Of a DNA stretch of 64,000 nt, positions 1 through 8,648 are shown piece after piece (the stretch's first letter is position 1; each line of letters begins with the position of its first letter). The notes under the pieces are model-generated. The model searched no databases, had not been told where the DNA came from, and saw only the letters and a program-made list of their open reading frames with translations. The stretch comes from Phycisphaerae bacterium (GTDB lineage: Bacteria; Planctomycetota; Phycisphaerae; Phycisphaerales; SM1A02): positions 62,001-126,000 of the forward strand of contig PAAJ01000001.1 of assembly GCA_002702575.1 (NCBI GenBank), given 5' to 3'. The translations under genes were made by a program, and so were the position numbers.

Positions 1-297
1 CGGAACAGAGGCGATCGGAATCTCAAGTGCCCAACCGAGCATCTTCGCCGCGGCCAGTCCGATTCGAAGACCTGTGAATCCACCGGGTCCGATGGTGACA
101 CCGATGCCCGAAAGATCACGCGGTGAGACCTGTGCATCCATCAACATGGATTCGATTGCCGGCATCAATGCGTCACCACGACGAGTCGTCGAGGTCAGTC
201 GATTCTGCACGATGGTGCCGTCGGGGCATCGCAGTGCAATACCGCCATGACGCTGGGAGACTTCCATCGCGAGCACTGCAGGGACTGGTTGCGTCAC
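1..297 (-). CDS. tsaB: tRNA threonylcarbamoyladenosine biosynthesis protein TsaB, 5' part only
   Basis: N-terminal 99 codons of TsaB, the inactive ASKHA-fold partner of TsaD needed for t6A modification of tRNA in the cytoplasm. The gene runs off the window edge. The frame contains the family signature VTIGPGGFTGLRIGLAAAK, which is diagnostic for TsaB/YeaZ. The start is a GTG at 297 whose last bases overlap the TGA of the upstream phosphatase (GTGA), so translation is probably coupled. It is the third gene of a minus-strand unit after a DNA methyltransferase and a metallophosphatase. TsaC/Sua5, acting in the same pathway, is encoded at 53345-54346. The identification is firm; the C-terminal half cannot be judged. 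Confidence 0.9.
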   Translation of the reverse strand, partial: MTQPVPAVLAMEVSQRHGGIALRCPDGTIVQNRLTSTTRRGDALMPAIESMLMDAQVSPRDLSGIGVTIGPGGFTGLRIGLAAAKMLGWALEIPIASVP

Positions 298-1172
298 GCG
301 GCCGGGCTCCCGATGGTCTGCAGATATCTCGCACATTCGATCATCTTCGATGTGGTCGGTGGCTCCGCAAGGTTCCAGGGAATGACCGCCCCGCGCTCAT
401 GATCACTGTTGATGGCCACGATCGTCGGGAATGGGGATTCGACGCCCATGTCAACCCGGGCATGCCCCACGCAGAACATGGAGACCTTCCAGAGATCCGC
501 CAGGAACTCAAGGTGCTCACGGGTGAACATGCGTCCCCACACCATGAGGTAGGCCGCGCCCCAGGGTCCGATCCGATCCTCTGCTGTCGGAACACGGTCC
601 AGCACGGATGCATCGAATCGATGCATGGTGTTCAACGCAGGAAGTGAATGACTGCAGAACAGACCGCTCTCCGTGATGACCGCCAACGGCAGTGCCCGGA
701 TGAACTCATCGATGGCCTCGGCAACCATGGTCCATTCCGTTCCAAAGACCATGCCCAATCCATCATTGAACAATTCGACGTTGTTGCCACCGCCCTTGCT
801 CACTCCTGATCGAGTCATCTGGGCGAGTTCGTGATTTCCGAGCATCACATGAACCTGGCCCGGAAACGTGAGGACATCCTGCGCGGCTTTGGCAAGCATG
901 CGATAGGAGAGATCGCAGCCATGGGTCAGCCGTGGACCGTGTATGAGTTCCTGGAGGATCAGATGCCGATCCTGTCCGGCTTTCAGATCGGCCATGCCTC
1001 GAATCTTGTCCAGGTGAATCACCTGGTCATGGAGGTCGCCACTGATGGTCAGATGGCCTACTGCAGGCAGTCGAACAATGGACCCTTCTCGACGCGGATC
1101 CGAGAGAATGGCTTCAGCTGCAGTCTTGAACAGCGCACTGGTCTGCTCCGGATGCTGCAGATCCACGCTCAC
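294..1172 (-). CDS. Metallophosphoesterase (calcineurin-like) family protein
   Basis: A 292-residue probable metal-dependent phosphatase. The calcineurin-like fold is indicated by GDLHD at residues 45-49, GNHE at 112-115, a later CSH and a VGHA near residue 246; these match the metal-binding blocks of the superfamily (GDxHG, GNHE, and two later His motifs). There is no signal peptide, so it should be cytoplasmic. Substrate is unknown; related proteins act on phosphoproteins or nucleotides. Its ATG overlaps the stop of the DNA methyltransferase (ATGA) and its stop overlaps the GTG of tsaB, so all three genes probably share one transcript. Family is well supported, specific role is not. Confidence 0.8.
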   Translation of the reverse strand: MSVDLQHPEQTSALFKTAAEAILSDPRREGSIVRLPAVGHLTISGDLHDQVIHLDKIRGMADLKAGQDRHLILQELIHGPRLTHGCDLSYRMLAKAAQDVLTFPGQVHVMLGNHELAQMTRSGVSKGGGNNVELFNDGLGMVFGTEWTMVAEAIDEFIRALPLAVITESGLFCSHSLPALNTMHRFDASVLDRVPTAEDRIGPWGAAYLMVWGRMFTREHLEFLADLWKVSMFCVGHARVDMGVESPFPTIVAINSDHERGAVIPWNLAEPPTTSKMIECARYLQTIGSPAA

Positions 1173-2197
1173 GATGTACCTCCGGAGCCCTTCTTCGATC
1201 GCTTTCCACCTCCACGTTTCGAGTGGATGGCCGATGAAGCGCCGACGGTTCCCGTTCTGACCATGCCGATGTTCTTGATCCGGTCCCAGGCACTTTCTGC
1301 ATTGACTTCCGAGTACTCCACGCCGATGCCACGACGGTCAAGGGCCCGAGCAACCGTCACGGTCGTGCCACTGCCGAGGAATGGATCGAGCACCAGATCG
1401 CCCGGATTCGAGCATGCCCTGATCACGCGTTCGAGATAGGCCTCCGGTATCTGGTTGTGGTGTCCGTGCCGTCGTTCCTTGTTGTTCCCCTGGATTCTGC
1501 CCAGATACGGTCCGTACCAGACGTCCATGGGGACACGCATTCCCTTGTTGCTTTCCTTCGCCATGGTGCGGGCATCGTTGTAGATGCTGGCTCGATCCGA
1601 CTGCTCCAGGATCTCGTCCGGGTTCCAGGTTCGCTCCTCAGGAGACTTGGCGAAGTACAGAACATGCACCTTGCTGAGAATGAAGGAGGAGTGCCTGCAC
1701 TGCCCGAATCGGAAGTGCCACACGCACCAGTTGATCATGGTGAGCCCGCGTCGTTTCAGATGAAGCACGATCTCGGCGGCCGTATCGTCCGGAATGTTCA
1801 CCCAGAGGCTGCCCGTCGGTGACAGGACATCGATACAGGCATCCAGCCAGTCATAGGTGAATCGCTCGTACTGAGCTCTGGACATGTCGTCCTTCCATCC
1901 GTCATAGGGCACATCCCAGTTGAAGGGTGGGTCGGCAAAGACGAGGTCGACCGTACCGTGCTCGGCAAGGTTGGGCAGCACATCCCGGCAGTCCCCGACA
2001 TACACGGCAGTATCCGGGTTGTCCTCTCGGTATCTGGGTTCCGGGACCTGTGTGGCGGCCACATGGACAGGTTCACTGTCGCCGGGCAGAACGATCGGGG
2101 CCTTGGAGCGGGCTGATGCCCGGTTGGCTTCGGCGGTACCGGTCGGCATGGCATAGCCGCCGGGTCGATCAAAGAGGGTGTTCTTCTGTTCAGCCAT
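1169..2197 (-). CDS. Site-specific DNA methyltransferase (adenine- or cytosine-N4-specific), beta-class, orphan
   Basis: A SAM-dependent DNA amino-methyltransferase of about 342 residues. Counting from the chosen start, the catalytic motif IV ADPPFN lies near residue 90 and the SAM-binding motif I DPFLGSGTT near 271-279. Motif IV before motif I is the beta-class order (as in CcrM and M.HinfI). The ATG at 2197 was chosen because AGGAAA sits five bases upstream; an ATG at 2212 would add five residues. No restriction endonuclease is adjacent, so this looks like an orphan, possibly regulatory, methyltransferase. It heads the unit with the phosphatase and tsaB. Recognition site cannot be predicted. 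A TATATA at 2214-2219 could be its -10 element. Confidence 0.88.
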   Translation of the reverse strand: MAEQKNTLFDRPGGYAMPTGTAEANRASARSKAPIVLPGDSEPVHVAATQVPEPRYREDNPDTAVYVGDCRDVLPNLAEHGTVDLVFADPPFNWDVPYDGWKDDMSRAQYERFTYDWLDACIDVLSPTGSLWVNIPDDTAAEIVLHLKRRGLTMINWCVWHFRFGQCRHSSFILSKVHVLYFAKSPEERTWNPDEILEQSDRASIYNDARTMAKESNKGMRVPMDVWYGPYLGRIQGNNKERRHGHHNQIPEAYLERVIRACSNPGDLVLDPFLGSGTTVTVARALDRRGIGVEYSEVNAESAWDRIKNIGMVRTGTVGASSAIHSKRGGGKRSKKGSGGTS

Positions 2198-2322
2198 GGG
2201 TTTCCTGAACATGTATATAGCACAGAAGTGAGCCTTCTCTGCCTGGAATGAGTCATCAACGACTTGTCAACGCGACATTTGTGGCTGGGCGAATAGAATG
2301 ATGACCGCATGGAGCTCCCTGA

Positions 2323-4101
2323 ATGATGTCTTGGGTCCGAATCACCCCATCCCGCAGACAACCGGCTTTGATCGCGGCCCTCGCGAGCGTGGCCCTGTGT
2401 GTTGGCGGCTGCTACTCGTCGTTCTCCCAGATCGACACGCATGTCAATGCACTTCTGGACGACACCTCGGGCGGCATCGATGCCAACGCGGCCCCTGAGA
2501 CCAGTGGCTGGGCGGATGAGACCCTCTCCGACGGAACACTGGATGCACCCAAGCCACCGACCTACAACCCGAAAGGTGAGACCTTCGATTTCGTGGCGAC
2601 ATCGATGGACGACATCTCCGGGGTCATCAGTCGACTCGAGGCCATCCAGGAGGAGAATGCCAACAGCCCCATCATGACGCTTGCGGAATGTCTCTTGTGG
2701 GCAACCCAGAATGGTCGTGAGTACCAATATGCCGAAGAGTCCTACGTCATCGAATGCCTGCAACTGCTGATGGAACGGCACCTGTGGGGACCGCGATTCT
2801 TCGATACGGTGAGCTTCGATCTTGACGGGTCGGGAAATGCCGGTCTCTATGAGACCTCGATGGACATCGTCAACGAGTTCACGGTGACCCAACGATTGCC
2901 CTATGGGGGTGAGATTTCAGCTCAGTATCTCGCCTCCTTTGCCAAGACACTTCACAATTCCGTCAATGACGGTTCACTCGATTCGATCTCCTCCGGCACC
3001 ATCGTGCTCGGCGCCGAGATTCCTCTGCTGAGAAACGCGGGTCCGATCGCGCAGGAGAATCTCATTCAATCGGAACGTGATCTGACCTATGCCGCCAGAG
3101 CCTTCGAGGACTTTCGAAGGCGGTACTTCTTCGAGATCGTCGCTGATTACTTCGATCTTCTCGTGCGTCGACAGGCCATCGCCAACGGAAGCAAGAGCGT
3201 TGAACTGTCCAGTCATGTGGCTGACCGTCAACAGGCTCTGTATGAGGCTGGTCGAGTCAACTACAGCGCCTCTTCGCTGGCCAAGAACCAGGCACTTCAG
3301 GAGCAATCCAACCAGGCCCAGCGATGGGAGCTCTATCGGCTCGAACTCGATCAATTCAAGGTCAAGATCAACTACCCGATTGACGAGGAACTTCGGATCC
3401 ACCATGTCGCCTTCGCCATCGACCCGCCGACCGTGAAGATGTCCGATGCCATTGCCTCCGGTCTGGCCAGGCGGTTGGATCTGCAGACGTCCCGGGATCG
3501 GGTCGTCGATCGTGAGCGACAACTGAGAAATGCCCGCAACCAGCTCCTGCCGGATCTCGGAATCGTCGGCCGCGTGGCGATTCCATCCGAGATCGATGAG
3601 GACGGGAACACCAGCTTCGTCCCCGAGTTCGACGATACGGATTTCAATGTCGGCATCAATCTCGGCATTCCTCTGGATCGTGAGATCGAGAAACTCAAGG
3701 TTCGTGAAATCCAGGTTCTCCTTGAACGACAGCGACTGCAGCTCTCTCAGGAGTTCGACGAAGCCGCGGTCGAAATCAGAGCGTCCATCCGGGACATCGA
3801 TGCCAACATCTTCGATCTGGATATCCAGAAGAGAAATGTCGAAATCGCGGCCTTGGCCATCCAGGCGAATGATGCGGACCCCGACCGGGTCGAGGTTCTG
3901 AACCAGCTCCAGGCCATTCAGGATCTTCAGCGAGCCGAGGATGGACGGGCCCGGGCCTTCCGGAATCTCCAGATTTCAATCGTCGAGTACCTGCTCTCCA
4001 CGGGCCAGCTCCGCATACAGCCGAATGGAATGATGGAAATTCTTCCCGGAATGCAGTTGGAACCGACAGAAAACTTGTCTTATGACGATCCACCTGCTTG
4101 A
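2323..4101 (+). CDS. TolC family outer membrane efflux lipoprotein
   Basis: A 592-residue member of the outer-membrane efflux (TolC) family. It begins with a basic region, a hydrophobic stretch and a lipobox-like LCVGGC with Cys30, suggesting a lipoprotein. Two long alpha-helical repeats follow, with typical segments RRYFFEIVADYFDLLVRRQ and RRLDLQTSRDRVVDRERQL in the first and second half. Residues 30-120 form an acidic, low-complexity leader that is longer than usual. It is followed without a gap by an HlyD-like adaptor gene, so the two likely form an export duct. No inner-membrane transporter is encoded next to them. A TAGAAT at 2294-2299 is a possible -10 element. The family is clear; the exported substrate is unknown. 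Confidence 0.88.
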   Translation: MMSWVRITPSRRQPALIAALASVALCVGGCYSSFSQIDTHVNALLDDTSGGIDANAAPETSGWADETLSDGTLDAPKPPTYNPKGETFDFVATSMDDISGVISRLEAIQEENANSPIMTLAECLLWATQNGREYQYAEESYVIECLQLLMERHLWGPRFFDTVSFDLDGSGNAGLYETSMDIVNEFTVTQRLPYGGEISAQYLASFAKTLHNSVNDGSLDSISSGTIVLGAEIPLLRNAGPIAQENLIQSERDLTYAARAFEDFRRRYFFEIVADYFDLLVRRQAIANGSKSVELSSHVADRQQALYEAGRVNYSASSLAKNQALQEQSNQAQRWELYRLELDQFKVKINYPIDEELRIHHVAFAIDPPTVKMSDAIASGLARRLDLQTSRDRVVDRERQLRNARNQLLPDLGIVGRVAIPSEIDEDGNTSFVPEFDDTDFNVGINLGIPLDREIEKLKVREIQVLLERQRLQLSQEFDEAAVEIRASIRDIDANIFDLDIQKRNVEIAALAIQANDADPDRVEVLNQLQAIQDLQRAEDGRARAFRNLQISIVEYLLSTGQLRIQPNGMMEILPGMQLEPTENLSYDDPPA

Positions 4102-4115
4102 ATGAACACTTCCCA

Positions 4116-5651
4116 ATGACTCCCGACTTCACCCCATTTCGTCATGCCCACCGAGGCGTCACCAGCAGCGGCATCATGCTCGTGGCAGCGGCCACCATCC
4201 TCATCGTGGGTGTCGCCTGGATGTCCACTGGCAGCGGGGGGCAGCCGGAGACGGTCGGGGCGACCGATCTGCATGTGATCGAGCGTGGTGAATTCGACAT
4301 CACCATCCCCGCGTCCGGTGAGTTGATCGCCATGGATCAGGTTGAAATCCGATGTGAGCTGGAGGGTCAGGCGACCATTACCGAGATCATCGATGAGGGA
4401 ACGACGGTCAAGGAAGGTGATCTTCTCTTCAAGCTCGATGACGAAAACGTTCTCGAGAAGATCCAGGGCATCGAAGAGGATGTCGTTGCCGCCGAAAACA
4501 CGCTTCGCAATCGCGAAGCGACCTACGAGATCGCCAAGCAGCTTCGAGACTCGAGTGTCCAGAAGGCACAGGTGACCGTCGACCAGTCCGAGCTCGCACT
4601 CAAGGCCTGGCAGGAGGGCGAGGTCCGGACGACCCGGGAACAGAATGAACTGTCCGTCCGCACGGCTGAAAAGGATTACAACCGGCTGAAGGAAAAGTAC
4701 GAGAAGTCGTTGACGCTGCGAGAGAAGGATTTCATCTCGCAGGATGAACTCGAAAAAGATGAAATCTCGATGATCAAGGCGGAGGCCGAGCTTTCGAAGG
4801 CGCGACTTTCCAACGAGATGTACGAGAAGTACACCTTCTTCAAGGACCAGCTTCAGAAGGAATCGGATCGCGATCAGGCCATTGCCGAGATGACGCGTGT
4901 CCAGAAGCGAACCGATGCGGAGGTCCGTACCGCAAAGGACAACGTCGAAGCGGCGAAGAAGACCCTCGAATCCAAGCAGGAACGCCTGAGCAAATGGCAG
5001 CTCCAGTTGGAACGATGCATCGTCAATGCCCCGGCAGAAGGCATGGTCGTCTATGGATCCACGGTGGATCGCCGCCGTCGTGATGATGATCCGCCTTTGC
5101 AGGTCGGAAGCAATCTCTACAGAAACCAGCTGATCGTGGTGCTTCCGAATACCGAACGGATGGCGGCCAGCGTCAAGGTCAATGAAGCCCTGTCAGGTCT
5201 GATCAAGAAAGGTCAGTCGGTGGTGATGAAGACGGATGCCATTCCAGATGCCATCATCGACGGTGAAGTCCTCGGTGTCAGTGTTCTCGCGGAGGACGGC
5301 GGATGGCGGGATCCGGGAGGACGTGACTACAGCGTCCAGATCGTGATCACCGAGGGACACGGACTCGTTCTCAAGCCCTCGATGCGGGTCAAGGCGAACA
5401 TCCACATCGAGACCGTCGAGGCGGCGCTCTATGTTCCCGTTCAGGCAATCCACCGTCGTGGTCGGCATGTCTTCGTCTACAAGCTTGAAGACAACGGTTA
5501 CGTCGAGTTCCCGGTCAAGGTCAACAGGAACTCCGAACTCTTCGCGGAGATTCAGAGTGAGTTGGTGGAAGGGGACCAGGTTCTTCTGGTCGAACCTCCG
5601 GCGGGGACCATCATGCGTCGGATTGAGGAAGCCCAGACGCCGTCGGGTTGA
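4116..5651 (+). CDS. HlyD/AcrA-type periplasmic adaptor subunit
   Basis: A 511-residue membrane-fusion protein that would link an inner-membrane pump to TolC. After a short cytoplasmic N-terminus there is one membrane anchor (around GIMLVAAATILIVGVAW). Then come a lipoyl-like half motif (PASGELIAMDQVEIRCELEG), about 200 residues of coiled coil rich in Glu and Lys, the returning lipoyl half (IVNAPAEGMVVYGS), and a beta-barrel region near the C-terminus (VPVQAIHRRGRHVFVY). An ATG at 4116 was chosen. An in-frame TTG at 4098 overlapping the tolC stop (TTGA) would add six residues and is a real alternative. The last 41 bases overlap the convergent ubiX gene. Confidence 0.86.
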   Translation: MTPDFTPFRHAHRGVTSSGIMLVAAATILIVGVAWMSTGSGGQPETVGATDLHVIERGEFDITIPASGELIAMDQVEIRCELEGQATITEIIDEGTTVKEGDLLFKLDDENVLEKIQGIEEDVVAAENTLRNREATYEIAKQLRDSSVQKAQVTVDQSELALKAWQEGEVRTTREQNELSVRTAEKDYNRLKEKYEKSLTLREKDFISQDELEKDEISMIKAEAELSKARLSNEMYEKYTFFKDQLQKESDRDQAIAEMTRVQKRTDAEVRTAKDNVEAAKKTLESKQERLSKWQLQLERCIVNAPAEGMVVYGSTVDRRRRDDDPPLQVGSNLYRNQLIVVLPNTERMAASVKVNEALSGLIKKGQSVVMKTDAIPDAIIDGEVLGVSVLAEDGGWRDPGGRDYSVQIVITEGHGLVLKPSMRVKANIHIETVEAALYVPVQAIHRRGRHVFVYKLEDNGYVEFPVKVNRNSELFAEIQSELVEGDQVLLVEPPAGTIMRRIEEAQTPSG

Positions 5652-6249
5652 CGTCCTGCTTGTCGGCACTGCCCTTCCAGCGAACAGGCAACTTGTGGTC
5701 GTAGCCAAGCTGATCCATCAGACGACCGACCATGAAATCCACCAGATCATCAAGCGTCTTGGGAAGCATGTAGAAGCCCGGAGACAGCGGTGCGATGATG
5801 GCACCTGCGCGATTGAGCTTGCTCATGCTTTCAATGTCGATCGGACTCAGCGGGGACTCGCGGTGGGCGATGACCAGCTTCCTCCGCTCCTTCAGACAGA
5901 CCGCTGCCGCACGCTGGATCAGCGTCCCGGTCAGCCCCGCCGCAATCGAATTCAGGGTATTGCTTGAGCAGGGCAGAATGACCATGCCGTCATGCTGGAA
6001 GCTGCCGGAGGAAATGGTGGCTCCGAAATCATTGGTGGTGTGAATGACGACCTGATCGGCCAGTTCCGGGCCCAGCATGGCTTCACCGGTGAAATGGCGG
6101 ATATCAAGCTCTTCAAACAGCAGGCGACGGCCCATGGCGCTGGCCGCCACATGGACTTCGATACCAAGCCGCGCCAGGAGCTCCATGAAGCGGATCGTAT
6201 AGGCGGCACCGGAGGCACCTGTGATACCAATGACTACTCGATGGTGCAT
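5611..6249 (-). CDS. ubiX: Flavin prenyltransferase UbiX
   Basis: A 212-residue UbiX/Pad1 enzyme, which joins dimethylallyl phosphate to FMN to make the prenylated flavin used by UbiD-type decarboxylases. The N-terminus has the FMN-binding signature VIGITGASGAAYTIRFMELL, followed by conserved blocks (GSFQHDGMVILPCSSNTLNS, RRKLVIAHRESPLS, PGFYMLPKTLDDLVDFMVGR). The length fits the family. No ubiD is seen in the window, so its partner must lie elsewhere; a role in quinone synthesis is the usual inference. A TATACT reading 6267 to 6262 on the minus strand lies 12 nt before the ATG, giving a very short leader. The 3' end overlaps the adaptor gene by 41 bp. Confidence 0.95.
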   Translation of the reverse strand: MHHRVVIGITGASGAAYTIRFMELLARLGIEVHVAASAMGRRLLFEELDIRHFTGEAMLGPELADQVVIHTTNDFGATISSGSFQHDGMVILPCSSNTLNSIAAGLTGTLIQRAAAVCLKERRKLVIAHRESPLSPIDIESMSKLNRAGAIIAPLSPGFYMLPKTLDDLVDFMVGRLMDQLGYDHKLPVRWKGSADKQDVNPTASGLPQSDA

Positions 6250-6345
6250 AAGTCGTGGTCAAGTATAGACGTGCAGTTGAGGGTCCGCCTGTTGATACAC
6301 TGAAGAAATGACGCCTTCAAAGGGCGATTTCACAGGGAGCAGAGC

Positions 6346-6864
6346 ATGTTTCGATTTTCGGCCCTTTCAGTGATCCTCGTGTCTCTCGCAGCCACGGGAT
6401 GTGCCAATTACGCCTCCTACCCACCACTTGAAGGTGAGGCTTCCATCGACCAGGCGACACACGCTCCCATTCCCGAAGTGATCGCCACCGCCATCGAGTG
6501 GTGTGTGGCACGGGAGGATTTCCGATCACAGCAGGAACCGGTCATCTTCAGTCTGCCCGCAAGCATGGGCGATGCCGCTCATGCTGCTGTTGCAGAGCAA
6601 CTGAAACTGAACGGACTCGAGACCGATGCATCCAGAACAGATGGCATCGAGATTCGTTCGGTCCGAATGTTCGGTCTCAAGGCCATGGTCGACATGACCG
6701 TGCCACGCGGGACCTCGCCAGCTCAACTCGTCACACTGGAACTGCAGTCCTATGTCTTCCAGCCATGGCATGTCGTCGCATCGAATCGTTGGCGATTCAA
6801 CGAAGAACAGCTCAAGCGGACCTCGGCCGAACTCCAGCAGGCCTCTGCTGAATCCGGCTCGTGA
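6346..6864 (+). CDS. Hypothetical lipoprotein
   Basis: A 172-residue putative lipoprotein with no recognised family. The signal peptide MFRFSALSVILVSLAATGC ends in a good lipobox, with Cys19 as the predicted lipid attachment site. The rest is a soluble domain of about 150 residues that includes IRSVRMFGLKAMVDM and QSYVFQPWHVVASNRWRF, then a short Gln/Ser-rich tail. Its TGA overlaps the GTG start of the cytosine deaminase gene (GTGA at 6861-6864), so the two are co-transcribed, though a functional link between an envelope lipoprotein and a cytosolic deaminase is not obvious. A GGGAGCAGAGC lies just before the ATG and serves as the ribosome site. Confidence 0.7.
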   Translation: MFRFSALSVILVSLAATGCANYASYPPLEGEASIDQATHAPIPEVIATAIEWCVAREDFRSQQEPVIFSLPASMGDAAHAAVAEQLKLNGLETDASRTDGIEIRSVRMFGLKAMVDMTVPRGTSPAQLVTLELQSYVFQPWHVVASNRWRFNEEQLKRTSAELQQASAESGS

Positions 6865-7316
6865 CGTTGAACCCGGAGCAATGGCGGCCCTGGCTTGATG
6901 CCGCCATCGAACAGGCTGAGAAGTCCTGGTCCGAAGGTGGCATTCCAATTGGCGCCGTCCTGGTTGATCGGCATGGCCAGATCGTCGCCCGTGGTCACAA
7001 TGAACGAGTGCAATCCGGAGACCCTACGGCGCATGGGGAGATGTCCTGCATTCGGCAGGCTGGACGAAGGCGGGATTGGCATGAGCTGACGCTCGTGACC
7101 ACGCTGAGTCCCTGTCCGATGTGCGCTGGAACGACGGTGCTCTATCGGATCCCAAGGGTCGTCATCGGCGAGTGCAGGACCTTTCAGGGTGCTGAATCGT
7201 GGCTTCAGGAAGCCGGGGTCGATCTGATCCATGCGGACTGCGATCGATGCGTCAGCCTCATGGAGCGTCTCCAGGCGGAGAAGCCTGATCTCTGGGCGGA
7301 GGACATCGGGCACTGA
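6861..7316 (+). CDS. Cytosine deaminase, fungal Fcy1-like (CDA-fold zinc deaminase)
   Basis: A 151-residue zinc deaminase of the cytidine deaminase fold. Zinc ligands and the proton-shuttling Glu are visible as HGE at residues 58-60 and PCPMC at 84-88. Several stretches resemble the yeast cytosine deaminase Fcy1 as I recall it: EGGIPIGAVL, the block around HGE, TLSPCPMCAG, YRIPRVVIGE, and the C-terminal PDLWAEDIGH (PQDWFEDIGE in yeast). The predicted reaction is cytosine to uracil plus ammonia. Most bacteria use the unrelated amidohydrolase CodA for this. The alternative would be TadA or guanine deaminase, but the C-terminal match argues against both. The start is GTG at 6861, coupled to the lipoprotein stop. 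Confidence 0.8.
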   Translation: MTLNPEQWRPWLDAAIEQAEKSWSEGGIPIGAVLVDRHGQIVARGHNERVQSGDPTAHGEMSCIRQAGRRRDWHELTLVTTLSPCPMCAGTTVLYRIPRVVIGECRTFQGAESWLQEAGVDLIHADCDRCVSLMERLQAEKPDLWAEDIGH

Positions 7317-7324
7317 GGTGGCAA

Positions 7325-8554
7325 TCAGCCCATGGTCCGGGCGATGGCAGCCCATGCGAAGAAGGCCAGCACCCCCAGAAGGGCCATCGAAGTCCACGGT
7401 CTGTTGGAGGCTTTTCCGATGAAACGCCTTCGATTCAGGAACAGCAGGACGATTGCCAGCAGCGGAAGGAAGAATGCACCGACCATCGCATAGATGCGTT
7501 GGACTGTTGCGAAGCCGAGACCGGCCTGAAGCATCGGAAGACTGGCCAGAAGCAACAGGAAGATGCGATAGGTCCAGGTTCGTGGCAGATGCTCGATCGG
7601 ACAACGCCCGGATGATCGGAGAACCTGGCAGGCATCGGTGAACAGCATGGGAACGGATTGCCAGACTCCCAGAAGACTGCTGGCGATCGCAGCCCAGGCA
7701 CCGATGAGGAAGATCATCGCACCCGCTGGTCCGAGCGCTTCATTCAGTCGCTCGGACAGCTTCACGAGCAACCCGGTTCCCTTGCCCTCGATTTCGATTC
7801 CACTGGCAATCACGAGCATGGCCACACCGAACAACGCCGTTGCGATATAGGCGACTGCCAGATCGAGTCGACACGCGCGAACTTCACTCATGCCAGTTCG
7901 ACCCGCCTGCTTGATCCAGTAGCCGTAACACAGAACAGTCACGGTCCCGCCGACGCCGCCAATGAGCCCGATCGTCCATTCCAGCGGTTCACCATTTCCT
8001 GGATGGCGGGGGATCAGACCCTGCACCATGGCCTGGGCATCCGCCCCCAACCGAACCGCCGTCCAGATCACGGCGACGAACATCACGGCGATCCCGGCTG
8101 CCATCACACGCTCGAAGACCTTGAAGCCGCCACTGAGCACGAGAATCGTCGCCAGCACGCTTCCAACACCTCCCCAGACAAGCTTGGCGACCGACGGGTC
8201 GACCGGCCAGCCGATGATCGAGTGCGTAGCGACGCCAAGGGCGGAAATGAGCGCACCACCCACGAAGAAGCTGAACGGAATCAGATAGATGAGAAAGATG
8301 ATGATCGCCCAGGCGCCGATCCGCTGCCTGGTGCCCTCAAGAAGCGTCGTATCCGTCGCCAGCTGCCAGCGTGCCAGACCTTCGTTCAGCACGTATTTCA
8401 TCGCAGCCCCGAGGACAATCGCCCAGAGCACGATCATTCCGAGTTTGGAACCGGCGAATCCAGCCGTCGCCAGATCGCCGGCTCCGACTCCTGTGGCCGC
8501 AACGAGAAGACCGGGGCCCACGATCGTCAGGATGCTTCGGCGGCGTGGTGACAT
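7325..8554 (-). CDS. Nramp-related metal transporter, divergent
   Basis: A 409-residue polytopic protein with about 11 hydrophobic segments that resembles the Nramp/SLC11 family. It starts with TIVGPGLLVAATGVGAGDLA, the Nramp helix-1 block. However, the metal-binding DPGN of canonical Nramps is replaced by GAGD. The helix-6 MPH motif is also absent; the matching region reads IGGVGGTVTVLCYGYWIKQ. The ion it carries therefore cannot be assumed to be manganese or iron. The gene stands alone and converges with the deaminase gene, eight bases away. A TACCTT (8567 to 8562) lies seven bases before the ATG. Family-level call is good; substrate is open. Confidence 0.78.
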   Translation of the reverse strand: MSPRRRSILTIVGPGLLVAATGVGAGDLATAGFAGSKLGMIVLWAIVLGAAMKYVLNEGLARWQLATDTTLLEGTRQRIGAWAIIIFLIYLIPFSFFVGGALISALGVATHSIIGWPVDPSVAKLVWGGVGSVLATILVLSGGFKVFERVMAAGIAVMFVAVIWTAVRLGADAQAMVQGLIPRHPGNGEPLEWTIGLIGGVGGTVTVLCYGYWIKQAGRTGMSEVRACRLDLAVAYIATALFGVAMLVIASGIEIEGKGTGLLVKLSERLNEALGPAGAMIFLIGAWAAIASSLLGVWQSVPMLFTDACQVLRSSGRCPIEHLPRTWTYRIFLLLLASLPMLQAGLGFATVQRIYAMVGAFFLPLLAIVLLFLNRRRFIGKASNRPWTSMALLGVLAFFAWAAIARTMG

Positions 8555-8648
8555 GGTGTTGAAGGTACTGGAATGGCGTGATGCTCGCTGATGAGCCGGT
8601 GGATTGCATGAAGACTTCAGGAGTTACCATGCTTTCGAGGAGCCTTTC

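Noticed and set aside
1798..2892. Minus-strand open frame of 364 codons across the methyltransferase start and tolC
   Set aside because: It crosses two well-supported genes in other frames and has no domain; low-complexity Arg/Ser/Pro-rich ends are typical of shadow frames.
7658..8551. Plus-strand open frame of 297 codons
   Set aside because: Opposite to the Nramp-like gene; the translation is rich in Arg, His, Asp and Pro with no hydrophobic core.
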